Source: Desulfuromonas sp. (GTDB taxonomy: Bacteria; Desulfobacterota; Desulfuromonadia; Desulfuromonadales; Geothermobacteraceae). From it: a DNA stretch of 64,000 bases. Positions 1 to 9,358 of this stretch are shown here, piece by piece (position 1 is the first letter of the stretch; the number at the start of each line of letters is the position of its first letter). The stretch is taken from positions 62,001 to 126,000 of the forward strand of contig PKUA01000029.1 in assembly GCA_002868905.1 (NCBI GenBank), given 5' to 3'. The notes below the pieces were generated by a model. The model saw only the letters and a program-made list of their open reading frames with translations. It made no database searches and was not told the origin of the DNA. A program made the position numbers and the translations under genes.

Positions 1-976
1 ATATCTCGGCGGTGGTCCGTGCGGGACACCTGAGATAAGGGATGCCACAGTCGTCGATAATCCGCTGGGTGATGTTCGAGACAGGCGCCTCTCCGGTAAT
101 GACAAGACCGGCGATTTTGTCAAAATATTCCGGCATATGATAAAGGGTCGAAAGCATCACCAGTAGCTCATCGCGGCTGCTGGTCACGACCAGAAGCGTC
201 GAAGTTTGCAACAGGTCGACAACACGCTGGGTCGACGCCGCCCCGAGCTGAACACCGTGCACGATGCGCGAGACTTGCTCCTCGCTGCTGTGCAATTTGA
301 GTTCAAGGAGTCTGGAAACGGTCAACAGAGTCGGATGAGCCAACACATCCGAGTAATCGTACCCTCCCAACACGCTGATCCCCGTCGACTTGAAAGCGGT
401 CTTCAGATAAAGAAGGGTCTTTTCCCGCTTATCGGGGATAATCTTGTTCGGCATCAGGATTTTGACCTCGGCCCGCTCTTCCCGAAACAGGGCGAGGTTG
501 AGGCTGACATCATCTATCGTACTTCCGAGCGCGGCGCCGGTCACCATCAGGACCGGGGCGTCGAGTTCCTTCGCGATCCGTGCATTACTGACCCCGGCTA
601 CCGAACCGACTCCCGAGTGCCCCGCCCCCTCGATGACCAGGAAGTCGCACCAGGTATCGAGAATTTCAAAGGCCTTGCCGATTCGTTCAAGCAGCCTCTC
701 CGGTTCGATAATGCCCTCGAGGATGCGTTGAGTGTCCCCCTTGTGCAGAACGACCGGCGACATCTGCTCGATCTGGTCTCCCATTCCGAAGACCTTGGCC
801 ACCAGTTTGGCGTCCATGTCGACATCCCGCCCCTCGAACACGGCTATTTTTGGTCCGAACGGCTTCATGAAACCGATCCGCATGCCTGACTTTGCCGCTA
901 GATGAAGCAATGAGAGACTAATCGTCGTCTTGCCACAATGCTGCCCCGTCGCGGCAATGAATACCCTTTTGGCCAT
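1..976 (-). CDS. BioD-like/DRTGG-domain ATPase (partial, 3' end outside window)
   Basis: Read on the minus strand from ATG at 976, preceded by GAGGAAATCAC; the frame stays open to base 1, giving 325 codons. The N-terminus MAKRVFIAATGQHCGKTT carries a P-loop of the dethiobiotin-synthetase (BioD) superfamily. The middle reads VIEGAGHSGVGSVAG, as in the BioD-like domain found at the N-terminus of some phosphotransacetylases, and the last visible part (DELLVMLSTLYHMPEYFDKIAGLVITGEAP in two segments) resembles a DRTGG domain. No phosphotransacetylase domain is visible because the gene is cut. The substrate is unknown; the family is thought to be regulatory or nucleotide-binding. Recognition of the fold is fairly secure, function is not. 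Confidence 0.75.
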   Translation of the reverse strand, partial: MAKRVFIAATGQHCGKTTISLSLLHLAAKSGMRIGFMKPFGPKIAVFEGRDVDMDAKLVAKVFGMGDQIEQMSPVVLHKGDTQRILEGIIEPERLLERIGKAFEILDTWCDFLVIEGAGHSGVGSVAGVSNARIAKELDAPVLMVTGAALGSTIDDVSLNLALFREERAEVKILMPNKIIPDKREKTLLYLKTAFKSTGISVLGGYDYSDVLAHPTLLTVSRLLELKLHSSEEQVSRIVHGVQLGAASTQRVVDLLQTSTLLVVTSSRDELLVMLSTLYHMPEYFDKIAGLVITGEAPVSNITQRIIDDCGIPYLRCPARTTAEI

Positions 977-1118
977 GTGATTTCCTCGTTATGTCAGCCG
1001 TGAACACGGGAGGTTTTCGATAAGATCCAGCAGCAATGAACTTACACCAAAGCCTTTCGACTTTCAATCAAGGCATCTATGAAAACTGCGCAACTTCCCG
1101 GCTCACCTACTGTTTAAA

Positions 1119-1451
1119 TTAACTCCCGTCATCCGTGAAGTGATCACCTAAAAGGGAACGCGAGTGTTCGTCATCATGGCAGTAGATGCAAAGGTTTTCC
1201 CAATTGCTGCCATCTGGGGGGTTGTTGTTGTGATTGCCATCCTTGTGATGAACTGTCAACAGGTGGAGGTTGTCGAGCTCGAATTCGCGCGCGCACTTGG
1301 CGCAAATCCAACCATGAATTTTCAACGATTTTTCCCGGTAGCCGCTCCCCTGCGACTGCCCCTGTTTCAGACGTCGGACTAAATCGTCACACTCTTCCTG
1401 GCTCTTGGCTGATTGCCGTCCACGCACTCGAGAGCGAAATGAACGTGTCAT
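1119..1451 (-). CDS. YajD-like HNH nuclease
   Basis: This 110-residue protein has the HNH layout of the YajD family: a CxxC knuckle (CAKC, about residue 51), the catalytic HHKDGNHNNNPPDGSNWENL stretch (residues 68-87) and a second CxxC-like pair in LCIYCHDDEH. The basic N-terminus and Arg-rich start are typical. The start ATG has GGGGATCATC in front. YajD proteins are small standalone HNH proteins of unknown cellular role that probably bind zinc and cut nucleic acid. The gene stands alone between unrelated genes, so context gives no hint. Confidence 0.85.
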   Translation of the reverse strand: MTRSFRSRVRGRQSAKSQEECDDLVRRLKQGQSQGSGYREKSLKIHGWICAKCAREFELDNLHLLTVHHKDGNHNNNPPDGSNWENLCIYCHDDEHSRSLLGDHFTDDGS

Positions 1452-1577
1452 GATGATCCCCTATAAGTAGGCTGACGGATTATCCATGCACCGGTGGGAA
1501 AGCCGACCCCTATGGTCTGACCGGCTCCCGGGTCAAATCGTATAACCCATCAACAAAACACAAGTGTCGTTGGCCGA

Positions 1578-2075
1578 TTATATCACGGGGACCCCGGCCG
1601 CTTCAGCGAGACGGACAAGTTCTTTCTCATCAATGTCCGTCATTGCGGTTTCGGGGATGAAGAAAAACGCGTTGTCGCTCATGTAAAACGCCAGTCCGGG
1701 AGGAAGTCGCTTGACCTGCACGAACGAACTCCACGGCTGACCGTAGCAAGCACTGACACCTTCAACCAGAATTTGTTTCCGTGAGATAGTCACCCGCAAC
1801 TCCTGGCCGACAAACGGGTGACGTCCTGCAGCCCGCAGTGATCTGGCCAACAAAACCGGTCGGGAAAGAACACCAAATAATCCGGTCGCCAAAAGCATCC
1901 AGCCAACCAGGTGATGCCCGAACCAACCGGCAACTCCCATACAGCCGAGAATCAAACAGAAAAGACCAAGACAGAAACGATTCCGCAAACTTCGGTCAGC
2001 AGCATAATGCGCGGAATAAAAGGCTCTCCAAAGTTCAGGAGTGAGTTGAAAATGGACAAGTACGACATCAGTCAT
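1578..2075 (-). CDS. YcxB-like membrane protein
   Basis: Using ATG at 2075 the product begins MTDVVLVHFQLTPELWRAFYSAHY and is 165 residues. Two closely spaced hydrophobic segments (about residues 37-75) are followed by a soluble domain ending in PWSSFVQVKRLPPGLAFYMSDNAFFFIPETAM. That is the pattern of the YcxB/YcxB-like family, where a two-helix hairpin precedes a small PH-like domain; its function is unknown. The start is uncertain: an upstream GTG (2090) and TTG (2123) are in frame and no well-placed Shine-Dalgarno marks 2075. It lies 72 bases downstream of tex and could share its transcript. Confidence 0.65.
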   Translation of the reverse strand: MTDVVLVHFQLTPELWRAFYSAHYAADRSLRNRFCLGLFCLILGCMGVAGWFGHHLVGWMLLATGLFGVLSRPVLLARSLRAAGRHPFVGQELRVTISRKQILVEGVSACYGQPWSSFVQVKRLPPGLAFYMSDNAFFFIPETAMTDIDEKELVRLAEAAGVPVI

Positions 2076-2147
2076 GGCGGCTATTGTCACGTACCTTCTA
2101 AGCGATTGCAAGGGGGTGAGCAATCGTTTAAAGGACCACCCGGATTT

Positions 2148-4304
2148 TCATTCCCCGGTAACAGCCTTGATGGAGAGTCCGATCCGCTTCCTGGTCTTAT
2201 CGATACTCAGGACCTTGACCCGCACGATGTCACCGACACGAACGACCTCGTTCGGATCTTTGACGAACCGATTGGCGAGTTCGCTGATATGCACCAGGCC
2301 ATCCTGATGCACGCCGATGTCGACAAAGGCGCCGAAGGCTGCCACATTGGTCACAGATCCACTGAGCAGCATCCCTTCACGAAGATCGGAGATTTCCCGA
2401 ACATCCTCGCGGAATTCAATCATATGGAACTCTTCCCTCGGGTCACGCCCGGGTTTGCGCAGTTCACTCACGATGTCCTTTAAGGTCGGCAATCCGACTG
2501 TCGAACTAATGTAGCGATTCAGGTCAATCTGGTCGATCCGCTCCGGTTGTCCGGCCAGATCATCAACCTTCGCATTAAGGTCTGCCGCGATTCTCGCCAC
2601 CAAACGATAATTTTCCGGGTGAACGGCCGTATTATCGAGCGGGTTGTCACCGCCCGGGATGCGCAGAAATCCGGCTGCTTGCTCGAAAGCCTTGGGGCCG
2701 AAACGAGGGACCCCAAGCAACTGGTGCCGATTGTCAAGCGCACCATGTTCGTCGCGAAAAACGACAATATTTCGTGCGAGGTTGGGACCGATCCCGGAAA
2801 CATAACCGAGCAGAGACGCCGAAGCGGTATTAAGGTTGACGCCGACATGATTGACGCAGCTCTCCACTACGGCATCAAGGGCCTCCTGCAGCGCGGCCTG
2901 GTTGACATCATGCTGGTACTGCCCGACCCCGATGCTTTTCGCGTCAATCTTCACCAGTTCGGCCAAAGGGTCCTGCAACCTTCTTCCGATGGATACGGCA
3001 CCGCGAATAGTTACGTCGAGGTCTGGAAACTCTTCGCGCGCGACATCCGAGGCGGAATAGACACTCGCGCCCGCTTCGTTCACCATCACGACCGGGATAT
3101 CAAGATTTTTTGCGGCCAGGGTTTCACGAACGAAGCGGTCCATCTCTCTCCCCGCGGTGCCATTTCCGACCGCCACCATCTTGACGCCGTAGCCATCCAA
3201 CAACTCAGACAGGATTTTGCCGGCCGATTCAACCTTGCCGGGTCCGGCATGAGGATAAATCGTTGCGTTCTCCAACGGACGCCCGGTGGCATCAAGCACG
3301 ACCAGCTTGGAACCGGTCCGCAACCCCGGGTCAACTGCAAGTATTCGCCGGCCCCCCGCCGGGGCCGCCAACAACAGGTTACGAAGATTTTCAGCAAAAA
3401 CCGAAATGGCCGCGACATCCGCACGCTGTTTCGCCTCGAGACGGAGCTCCGCCTCGATGGCCGGTGCGAGCAAACGCTTGTAACAATCGGCCGCGACCTC
3501 CTCGAGCATGTCGGAAAATATGCTCCTCTTTTTTATGAGATGACCCCTGAGGCGGCGCAGGATCTCCTCTTCGGGGGCAAGAATTGACAGCCGCAGCAGC
3601 CCGTCCTGTTCCCCACGTCGCATGGCCAACATTCGATGGGACGGTATGTTTGTCAGCGGCTCCTGATAATCGTAATACATTTCGAATTTACTGACATGAT
3701 CACCCTGCTTTTTCGCGGCCCGAGAGTGGAAACTCCCTTTCGCCCATGTCAGCTTGCGAACCATGGCTCGCACTTCGGATCTTTCACTCAACCGCTCGGC
3801 GATTATGTGTCCCGCGCCTGTCAGAGCCGCCGATGCGTCCTCTACCGCACCCGAAACGAACGGAGCGGCGACTTTCTCCACGTCTCCATGAACGACACCC
3901 TGTGCCATCACCAGGTCCGCCAGCGGCTCGAGACCGCGTTCCCTGGCAATTGTCGCCCTGGTGCGTCGTTTTTGTTGAAAGGGCAGATACAGGTCTTCCA
4001 GTTCGACTTTCTGCCGACAATCACGGATTCTGGATTGCAAGTCAGCAGTCAGCAGCCCCTGCTCCTCGATGGAGGAGACAATGGTCGTTTTTCGATCTTC
4101 AAGTTCGCAAAAATATGTGTAACGCTCGGCAAGTGTGCGAACCTGGACTTCGTCCAATTCCCCGGTTCGCTCCTTGCGGTATCGGGAAATGAACGGGACG
4201 GTCGCCCCGTCACACAACAACTCAACGGTGTTTTTGACCTGCCACTGTTTAAGAGCCGACTCTTCCAACAGGGAGTTAATGATACGAGGTTCCAAATTTG
4301 ACAC
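2148..4304 (-). CDS. tex: Tex family transcription accessory/RNA-binding protein
   Basis: This 718-residue protein has the usual Tex length and order. A helical N-terminus (LEPRIINSLLEESALKQWQV; VPFISRYRKERTGELDE) is followed by a YqgF/RuvC-like core with ILAVDPGLRTGSKLVVLD near residue 320. Then come helix-hairpin-helix segments (LLGYVSGIGPNLARNIV) and a C-terminal S1 domain (GMLLSGSVTNVAAFGAFVDIG ... DGLVHISEL). Tex is a conserved cytoplasmic nucleic-acid-binding protein linked to transcription. The apparent start is GTG at 4304 with AAAGG about 12 bases upstream, so the exact start is slightly uncertain. Confidence 0.95.
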   Translation of the reverse strand: MSNLEPRIINSLLEESALKQWQVKNTVELLCDGATVPFISRYRKERTGELDEVQVRTLAERYTYFCELEDRKTTIVSSIEEQGLLTADLQSRIRDCRQKVELEDLYLPFQQKRRTRATIARERGLEPLADLVMAQGVVHGDVEKVAAPFVSGAVEDASAALTGAGHIIAERLSERSEVRAMVRKLTWAKGSFHSRAAKKQGDHVSKFEMYYDYQEPLTNIPSHRMLAMRRGEQDGLLRLSILAPEEEILRRLRGHLIKKRSIFSDMLEEVAADCYKRLLAPAIEAELRLEAKQRADVAAISVFAENLRNLLLAAPAGGRRILAVDPGLRTGSKLVVLDATGRPLENATIYPHAGPGKVESAGKILSELLDGYGVKMVAVGNGTAGREMDRFVRETLAAKNLDIPVVMVNEAGASVYSASDVAREEFPDLDVTIRGAVSIGRRLQDPLAELVKIDAKSIGVGQYQHDVNQAALQEALDAVVESCVNHVGVNLNTASASLLGYVSGIGPNLARNIVVFRDEHGALDNRHQLLGVPRFGPKAFEQAAGFLRIPGGDNPLDNTAVHPENYRLVARIAADLNAKVDDLAGQPERIDQIDLNRYISSTVGLPTLKDIVSELRKPGRDPREEFHMIEFREDVREISDLREGMLLSGSVTNVAAFGAFVDIGVHQDGLVHISELANRFVKDPNEVVRVGDIVRVKVLSIDKTRKRIGLSIKAVTGE

Positions 4305-4479
4305 GCGGAATGAATCCTTTCACTTCAGTGGGGTGTGGACGGGTATCGTGATCTGATCTTACATTTGAGCCGAAAAATGACCATTCAATCGCCCGGCGGA
4401 TCGAGAACCGGACAACCTCGACGGCCTGACTCTTTCGAGATAAAAAGTCGTCACCCGAGGCATTCCCAGCGAAAACCGG

Positions 4480-5235
4480 TCATAAAGAGAGTTCGAGGAT
4501 CTTAAACGCCAAATCGAGGTGGGTGTCAGGATCGAGGCGAGTGCCGAGCAAGCGGACCTGCGCTGCTCTTTGCAACAGTCTGTCATCATAAATGGCCTGG
4601 CCGGCACGGGAGCGCAACTCCTTTTTCAAATAGTTGAAGTTGAGATCACGTGTCAGCTGTTTGGCCTCGCCAAGCCCGGAATAATCGAGACCGTTTTTCG
4701 GCAGGAACACGGACGGGGCGTTCCTGTTGACCAGACAGACAACTTCTTCCCGTTCCTCAGCGACTCCGGCACTCTGCCTGACAACCTTTTTGGTCATCGG
4801 GACTCCGCCGGCGAGAACGGTCTTGCCAAGACTGAATTTACGTTCGGTGGTCTTTTCGCCCTTTTCCGCCGGGGTGGTGACTGTCGTTGCCACCAATATA
4901 TGGCGGATCTCGGTAAAGGCCAGCTCGAACGGTGTTCCCCCGTCCATATCGAACCTGACATGCTGGCTCGAAAAAGAAAACCTTCGGGGTATGAGCGGAC
5001 TTGGCCCGCTGCGAACCTCGTCCAGATCAAGGAGGATCGCCGGAACATCCGCCTGCATCAATTTCTCCTGCAATGATTCGGCGATATCTCCGTCGGCGTA
5101 TTGGGCGACCACGACAGGCCCCTCCCCGGCCATTCGCTGTTGCACTTCAAACACCAGACACCCCATAGCATCGGCAACCTTTCGAATCACCGAAGCGTCC
5201 CCCTGTTGCCAATCATGAATAGCAACGATGAACAT
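4480..5235 (-). CDS. Hypothetical protein, two-part acidic cytoplasmic protein
   Basis: ATG at 5235 has GGGAGGGAAG directly upstream, which is much better than the longer frame to 5346, so I take 251 residues (MFIVAIHDWQQGDASVIRKV...). I do not recognise a family. The N-terminal third (AIHDW...VIRKVADAMGCLVFEVQQRM...PVVVAQYADGDIAESLQEKLMQADVPAILLD) looks like a small alpha/beta domain. The middle contains a PH-like strand pattern (RRFSFSSQHVRFDMDGGTPFELAFTEIRHILVA in pieces), and the C-terminus is helical. No signal peptide or membrane segment is seen. It is divergently oriented to the small membrane-protein gene at 5396. Confidence 0.7.
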   Translation of the reverse strand: MFIVAIHDWQQGDASVIRKVADAMGCLVFEVQQRMAGEGPVVVAQYADGDIAESLQEKLMQADVPAILLDLDEVRSGPSPLIPRRFSFSSQHVRFDMDGGTPFELAFTEIRHILVATTVTTPAEKGEKTTERKFSLGKTVLAGGVPMTKKVVRQSAGVAEEREEVVCLVNRNAPSVFLPKNGLDYSGLGEAKQLTRDLNFNYLKKELRSRAGQAIYDDRLLQRAAQVRLLGTRLDPDTHLDLAFKILELSL

Positions 5236-5395
5236 TCTTCCCTCCCTCAAAGATAAGTCGCCATCATAGCATCTCAAGAAAAGAGGACGAAGATCTCTTT
5301 CATGCTCATGCGTATTGATCTCAACAAAGACAATTTCCCACAACAAGTTAAACTATGAGGGTGAAGCTTAGAATCACCTGGTCAAGGAGCTTGCG

Positions 5396-5551
5396 ATGTT
5401 TGGTGAATATGTCACTGCGCTCGGAGGAGATTTGCGCGATATCTGGGGCGATGAACTGCTTCCATTGCTTGATCGTCTGCTGGCCAATCCCTACATCTGG
5501 GCATGCGGCGGTATTTTCTTGCTCGGCGCCTATTTCCTGATGAAAAAGTAA
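5396..5551 (+). CDS. Small single-pass membrane protein (51 aa)
   Basis: A 51-codon frame begins MFGEYVTALGGDLRDIWG and ends in one hydrophobic helix, IWACGGIFLLGAYFLMKK, with a positively charged end. AAGGAG lies 6-7 bases before the ATG, which supports real translation. The soluble half is acidic and the topology is probably N-out or a short amphipathic N-terminus with a C-terminal anchor. I know no named family. Its size means automated callers would often miss it. It is followed by a roughly 350-base stretch without a convincing gene. Confidence 0.6.
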   Translation: MFGEYVTALGGDLRDIWGDELLPLLDRLLANPYIWACGGIFLLGAYFLMKK

Positions 5552-5900
5552 GAAGTGTGCACCCACCGGCTCTCAATGGCCATTATTTCGCCACCCACCC
5601 GGCAAAATTGGATCAACCCTAAGCAAGACTTTCTTCCCCAGACACTCCCCATCCCGAGAATCCACGACAATAGCCATTGGCATGAATCTTCCCAATAATT
5701 TGCTATCAACTCGATGGACATTTCGTATATAACACTGCTTTCCATGTCTCTTCAGTGGCGAAAAATCCAGGCGCAAAGCGGACACAAAAATTGGTTGCGA
5801 AACCATATCAAAAAAACAGATACTGAACCTGGCAGCTACCTTAGCCAGGAATGGGTAATGTTTTTGCCACTCTCTTACTTTCTCGGCGTTCGGAGTCAGC
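5552..5900. other. Intergenic stretch without a convincing gene
   Basis: Between the small membrane-protein gene and the CheY gene there are about 350 bases. A minus-strand frame (5573-5959) is open but runs into the start of the CheY gene, has no recognisable domain and no good ribosome-binding site. The stretch seems less GC-rich than its neighbours, with runs such as AAAAAAACAG, which would suit a promoter region for cheY. I could not define a promoter. Confidence 0.4.
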
Positions 5901-6266
5901 ATGAACAACAGAATCCTGGTCGTCGATGATTCAGCGACCGTAAGGCAATCGGTCAGCATGGCCCTCGACCGTGCCGGCTACCCCAACCAGCAAGCCGTTG
6001 ATGGGCAAGACGCCCTCGAAAAACTGTCAACCGAATCTTTCGGCATGATCATTACCGACATCAACATGCCCAATCTGGATGGCTTTGGCTTAATTCAACG
6101 TGCCCGCAAGATGGACAAGACACAGTATATCCCGATTCTCGTGTTAACCACGGAATCGAGCGATGAAGTCAAATCGCGCGGCAAGGCAGCTGGTGCGACC
6201 GGCTGGATTGTGAAGCCCTTTAAAGCCAACCAGCTTCTCAAGGTCGTCAAAATGGTTTTAGGGTAG
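5901..6266 (+). CDS. CheY-like single-domain response regulator
   Basis: A 121-residue stand-alone receiver domain. The acidic pair D9/D10 (ILVVDDSATVRQ), the phosphoacceptor D53 (MIITDINMPNLDG), the Thr switch (ILVLTTES) and the conserved lysine (GWIVKPFKANQL) are all present, so it should be phosphorylatable. GGAG lies five bases before the ATG. The sequence resembles chemotaxis CheY paralogues that end right after the receiver. No kinase or chemotaxis gene lies nearby, so its partner is encoded elsewhere. Confidence 0.9.
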   Translation: MNNRILVVDDSATVRQSVSMALDRAGYPNQQAVDGQDALEKLSTESFGMIITDINMPNLDGFGLIQRARKMDKTQYIPILVLTTESSDEVKSRGKAAGATGWIVKPFKANQLLKVVKMVLG

Positions 6267-6324
6267 GAAGCCCACTCCCGGAAAGGAGAGGCGCACACTC
6301 CGATCCAATTCTCACCGCCACGAA

Positions 6325-7122
6325 TTAATCACCCGCATTCCGCCTACCCTGCAAAACCTGTTCAAGAGCCTCCTGGTTGGGTGCCACTGAAGGAACAGTA
6401 GCCGGAACCGTCTCCAGCAATTGCAAAAAATGTTCGATCATCCCCGCTGCCGGTGGCAGATGGCCGGAAAACAGATGTTGAGCGTCAAGTCGCCGAATTC
6501 GATCAAGCGCCTGTTGAAAGTCGACAGGCTTGACCATGTGGACCCAGGGGGTGTCGAGACTGGCCCAACCGAGCATTCCCCTGGCGATCTCCCCCTCTTC
6601 CAATTCGGCGATATCTTCCACGGGGCGCGGAATGATGGCGCCGAAACAGTCGGCAGAAAAGAATGCATTGGTTTTGTCGTCAAACAGTCCGATGGTTGTC
6701 GGGTTGTCGAATAGCGGCGGCCGTATGGCTGTCAGATTCCGATCCCCGGCATTAATGCTCTCTCCGGGGTTCAACCATCGGACCCGATCCATCGGCACGG
6801 GCCAGGCTGTGCTCATCCTCAAGACAGCAAGAGAATAAGCGACCAGACGTGCGTTTGGTGCAGCGTTCATAACCGCCTGCAGGTTGCCGGTGTGGTCCGC
6901 GTCATCATGCGTCAACCAGATCCATCTCAGGTCTTTCGGATCAATCACGGCCTCCAGGGACTCGATAAATCCATCACTGTCGATCGCCATTCCGGTATCA
7001 ATCAGAACCGGCTCCTGCGCCTTGATGACAAAGGCATTGACCGGCAGGAACCCAGCTCCCGGGACAGGAAAATGGGCTGGTAAAGTGTGTGTATCCGGCA
7101 GTAATTGACGTGGTTTGTCCAT
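6325..7122 (-). CDS. MBL-fold metallo-hydrolase
   Basis: The protein has the metallo-beta-lactamase signature LTHDDADHTGN (about residue 71), an upstream VLIDTGM strand, a later FSADCFG acidic ligand region and a C-terminal FSGHLPPA histidine. The HDDADH motif departs slightly from the standard HxHxDH, the second His being replaced by Asp, as in flavodiiron-like and some oxidoreductase-associated MBL proteins. ATG at 7122 has AAAGGGGA upstream and is preferred over 7173. The substrate is unknown; it is cytoplasmic with no signal peptide. It is convergent with cheY. Confidence 0.8.
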   Translation of the reverse strand: MDKPRQLLPDTHTLPAHFPVPGAGFLPVNAFVIKAQEPVLIDTGMAIDSDGFIESLEAVIDPKDLRWIWLTHDDADHTGNLQAVMNAAPNARLVAYSLAVLRMSTAWPVPMDRVRWLNPGESINAGDRNLTAIRPPLFDNPTTIGLFDDKTNAFFSADCFGAIIPRPVEDIAELEEGEIARGMLGWASLDTPWVHMVKPVDFQQALDRIRRLDAQHLFSGHLPPAAGMIEHFLQLLETVPATVPSVAPNQEALEQVLQGRRNAGD

Positions 7123-7169
7123 GGAGAGTCCCCTTTCAGGTCCGATGGTTCTGCATCCTGTGTTTTTAC

Positions 7170-7502
7170 TCAATCGATAAACGGCCCAATAACGTTGTGC
7201 TGGGACTTAATATCGTGTATCAATCGGTCATAGTGACGCATGCGCTGGATCGAATGAATAATCAGATAGCCATCGAAGAGAACAAGAACCGCGCAGAGCA
7301 GTCCGACCGGAACAATGAAATGCAATACGTGAAGGACATCGTAATACCTGGAGGCTGCAATCAGGACGCTCAAAACCGACAGCGGCAGGGCCAGAACGAC
7401 GATGCCGGTCCGGATCACTGCCAGTGACGTTCGCTTCTCCGCCATGATACGCTGCGCCTCGCTGATTGCAAATGAATCAAATTTTCGAGACTCTATCCCC
7501 AT
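7170..7502 (-). CDS. DUF202/YidH-like small membrane protein
   Basis: This 110-residue protein contains the stretch AEKRTSLAVIRTGIVVLALPLSVL, which resembles the ERTxLAxxRT start of DUF202 membrane proteins. A second hydrophobic segment (VLHFIVPVGLLCAVLVLFDGYLII, in two pieces) follows, then a basic amphipathic tail. The function of DUF202 proteins is unknown. It lies just upstream of the MBL hydrolase gene (gap 47 bases) and may be co-transcribed with it. Confidence 0.6.
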   Translation of the reverse strand: MGIESRKFDSFAISEAQRIMAEKRTSLAVIRTGIVVLALPLSVLSVLIAASRYYDVLHVLHFIVPVGLLCAVLVLFDGYLIIHSIQRMRHYDRLIHDIKSQHNVIGPFID

Positions 7503-7654
7503 ACAAACTCCTGTCCGGGGTCACACTTTTCGAGTTTAACAGGGAATATGAAGAAATCCCCGGACAAGCATGCAATCAGGCCGTGGTCTTTTATACTTGT
7601 TGGCAGAGTTGAATGAACCGACCCGTCCGCCCGGTCCGATGAAAGGTTTTGCTC

Positions 7655-8692
7655 ATGCGCGTCGAATCCGATGTCAAGCTAGGTTTCAACAACGTCCTGA
7701 TCCGCCCCAAGCGTTCAACCTTGAAGAGCCGGGTCGAGGTCGAGTTGAAGCGGGATTTCGTCTTCCTGCACAGTCAAAGGTCCTGGAATGGGGTCCCGGT
7801 GATCGCCGCCAACATGGACACCATCGGCACCTTCGAGGTTGCAGACGTTTTCGCTCAACACGACATGCTCTGCGCGGTCCACAAACACTACTCCCTGCAA
7901 CAGTGGGCAACGTTTATCGAACGCCAGGAAGAATCAATTTTTCAACGGATTATGGTCAGCACAGGCGTATCCGAGGATGACTTTGCCAACCTTCGGAAGA
8001 TTGTGCAGCAACACCCGCAACTTCAATTCATCTGCATCGACGTGGCTAACGGCTATGCGGAGTCGTTCGTCGACTTCGTTGCCAGGGTACGCGATATGTT
8101 CCCCTCGATGACTATCGTCGCCGGCAACGTCGTTACCGGGGAAATGGTCGAAGAGTTGCTGCTGGGAGGAGCAGATATCGTAAAGGTCGGAATCGGGCCA
8201 GGATCGGTCTGCACCACAAGAGTCAAGACAGGCGTCGGTTACCCGCAACTCTCGGCCGTTATCGAATGCGCCGACGCCGCCCACGGTCTCGGTGGCCGGA
8301 TCATCTCCGATGGAGGCTGCACCTGCGCCGGCGATGTCGCCAAGGCATTCGGTGGCGGTGCCGACTTCGTCATGCTTGGCGGGATGCTCGCCGGACACGA
8401 CGAGTCGGGTGGAGAGCTGGTTGAACGGAATGGGCAGACCTACAAGCTTTATTACGGCATGAGCAGCGCTACGGCCATGGAAAAACATGCCGGCGGAGTG
8501 GCCGAATATCGGGCTTCCGAAGGGAAAACCGTCGAAGTCCCATACCGCGGGCCGATTGAGGAAACAGTGCGCGACATTCTCGGCGGTCTTCGATCAACCT
8601 GCACCTATGTCGGAGCCGCCGCCCTGCGGGAACTGAGCAAAAGAACAACCTTTATCATGGTGATGGAACAGGAGAACAGGATATTCAGCTGA
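7655..8692 (+). CDS. guaC: GMP reductase
   Basis: About 345 residues, matching bacterial GuaC, which converts GMP to IMP with NADPH in purine salvage. The flavin-free IMPDH/GMPR TIM-barrel is evident: [10 protein letters not shown], the NAD/GMP loops, and the catalytic Cys loop [20 protein letters not shown]. The C-terminal [16 protein letters not shown] and the lack of CBS domains separate it from IMP dehydrogenase. ATG at 7655 (AAAGG upstream) is preferred to the TTG two codons earlier. It stands alone on the plus strand. Confidence 0.95.
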   Translation: MRVESDVKLGFNNVLIRPKRSTLKSRVEVELKRDFVFLHSQRSWNGVPVIAANMDTIGTFEVADVFAQHDMLCAVHKHYSLQQWATFIERQEESIFQRIMVSTGVSEDDFANLRKIVQQHPQLQFICIDVANGYAESFVDFVARVRDMFPSMTIVAGNVVTGEMVEELLLGGADIVKVGIGPGSVCTTRVKTGVGYPQLSAVIECADAAHGLGGRIISDGGCTCAGDVAKAFGGGADFVMLGGMLAGHDESGGELVERNGQTYKLYYGMSSATAMEKHAGGVAEYRASEGKTVEVPYRGPIEETVRDILGGLRSTCTYVGAAALRELSKRTTFIMVMEQENRIFS

Positions 8693-8875
8693 CTCAATAA
8701 CTGTTTCACCCGTCGATTGCCTGACCAGAACAGAAAAATCTACTTTTATCCACCAACCCCCTATCATTTCCAACCTGCAGAGGGTAAGCTAGGGACTTAG
8801 AGTGGAAAATATCTACCCTGCCGAAATGCAGCCTTGATTGTTGCACCTCGACCAAACCACACTGGAGTTTGCAAG

Positions 8876-9316
8876 ATGACTAACAAAACGTTGTCGCCCG
8901 GCGACATCCTTGACGCTTATTGCACCAAATGTCGAAAAATGATGAACCACACCCTGATCGCTCTCGTTGATGAAAAACCGTCCAGGGTTAAATGCAACAC
9001 CTGCGAAGGGGAGCATAATTTCCGCAACCCCCCCAAGACCAAAAAGAGCGCCTCATCCGGCAGGACAACCGCCGCGGCAACCAAAAAAGCGTTGGCCATA
9101 GAAGCTAAAAAGACTGAGCAGCGCGAAGAATGGGAAAAAAGTTGTGCGGCGCTTGCCAACACCTCCCCCACCACTTACAGCATGGATATTGTCGTCAAAG
9201 CCAAAACGCTCGTTCAGCATAAGAAATTCGGATTAGGCGTGGTGCAAAACGTCATCGGGGAAAACAAGATGACGGTCCTTTTTCAAGATGGGGAAAAACT
9301 CCTCCGTTGCGGATGA
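8876..9316 (+). CDS. Zinc-ribbon protein with C-terminal Tudor-like tail
   Basis: Starting at ATG 8876 (GGAG upstream) the 146-residue protein opens with a probable zinc ribbon, CTKC near residue 18 and CNTC near residue 42. A lysine/alanine-rich linker (about residues 55-85) follows. It closes with ALVQHKKFGLGVVQNVIGENKMTVLFQDG-like sequence, which resembles the small beta-barrel found at the C-terminus of UvrD/PcrA helicases, known to bind RNA polymerase. This is inference from pattern: a ribbon plus polymerase-binding-like tail suggests a role in transcription or DNA repair. I know no named gene. Confidence 0.65.
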   Translation: MTNKTLSPGDILDAYCTKCRKMMNHTLIALVDEKPSRVKCNTCEGEHNFRNPPKTKKSASSGRTTAAATKKALAIEAKKTEQREEWEKSCAALANTSPTTYSMDIVVKAKTLVQHKKFGLGVVQNVIGENKMTVLFQDGEKLLRCG

Positions 9317-9358
9317 ACCCACCTGTTCCTCCCCGCCAACCGTAACCTGCCCTGCCGG

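Noticed and set aside
2547-3587. A 346-codon plus-strand frame
   Set aside because: It is the complementary strand of tex; its sequence has no recognisable domain and no suitable start signal.
5573-5959. A minus-strand frame of up to 128 codons upstream of cheY
   Set aside because: It overlaps the start of cheY on the opposite strand, has no convincing ribosome-binding site and no recognisable motif.
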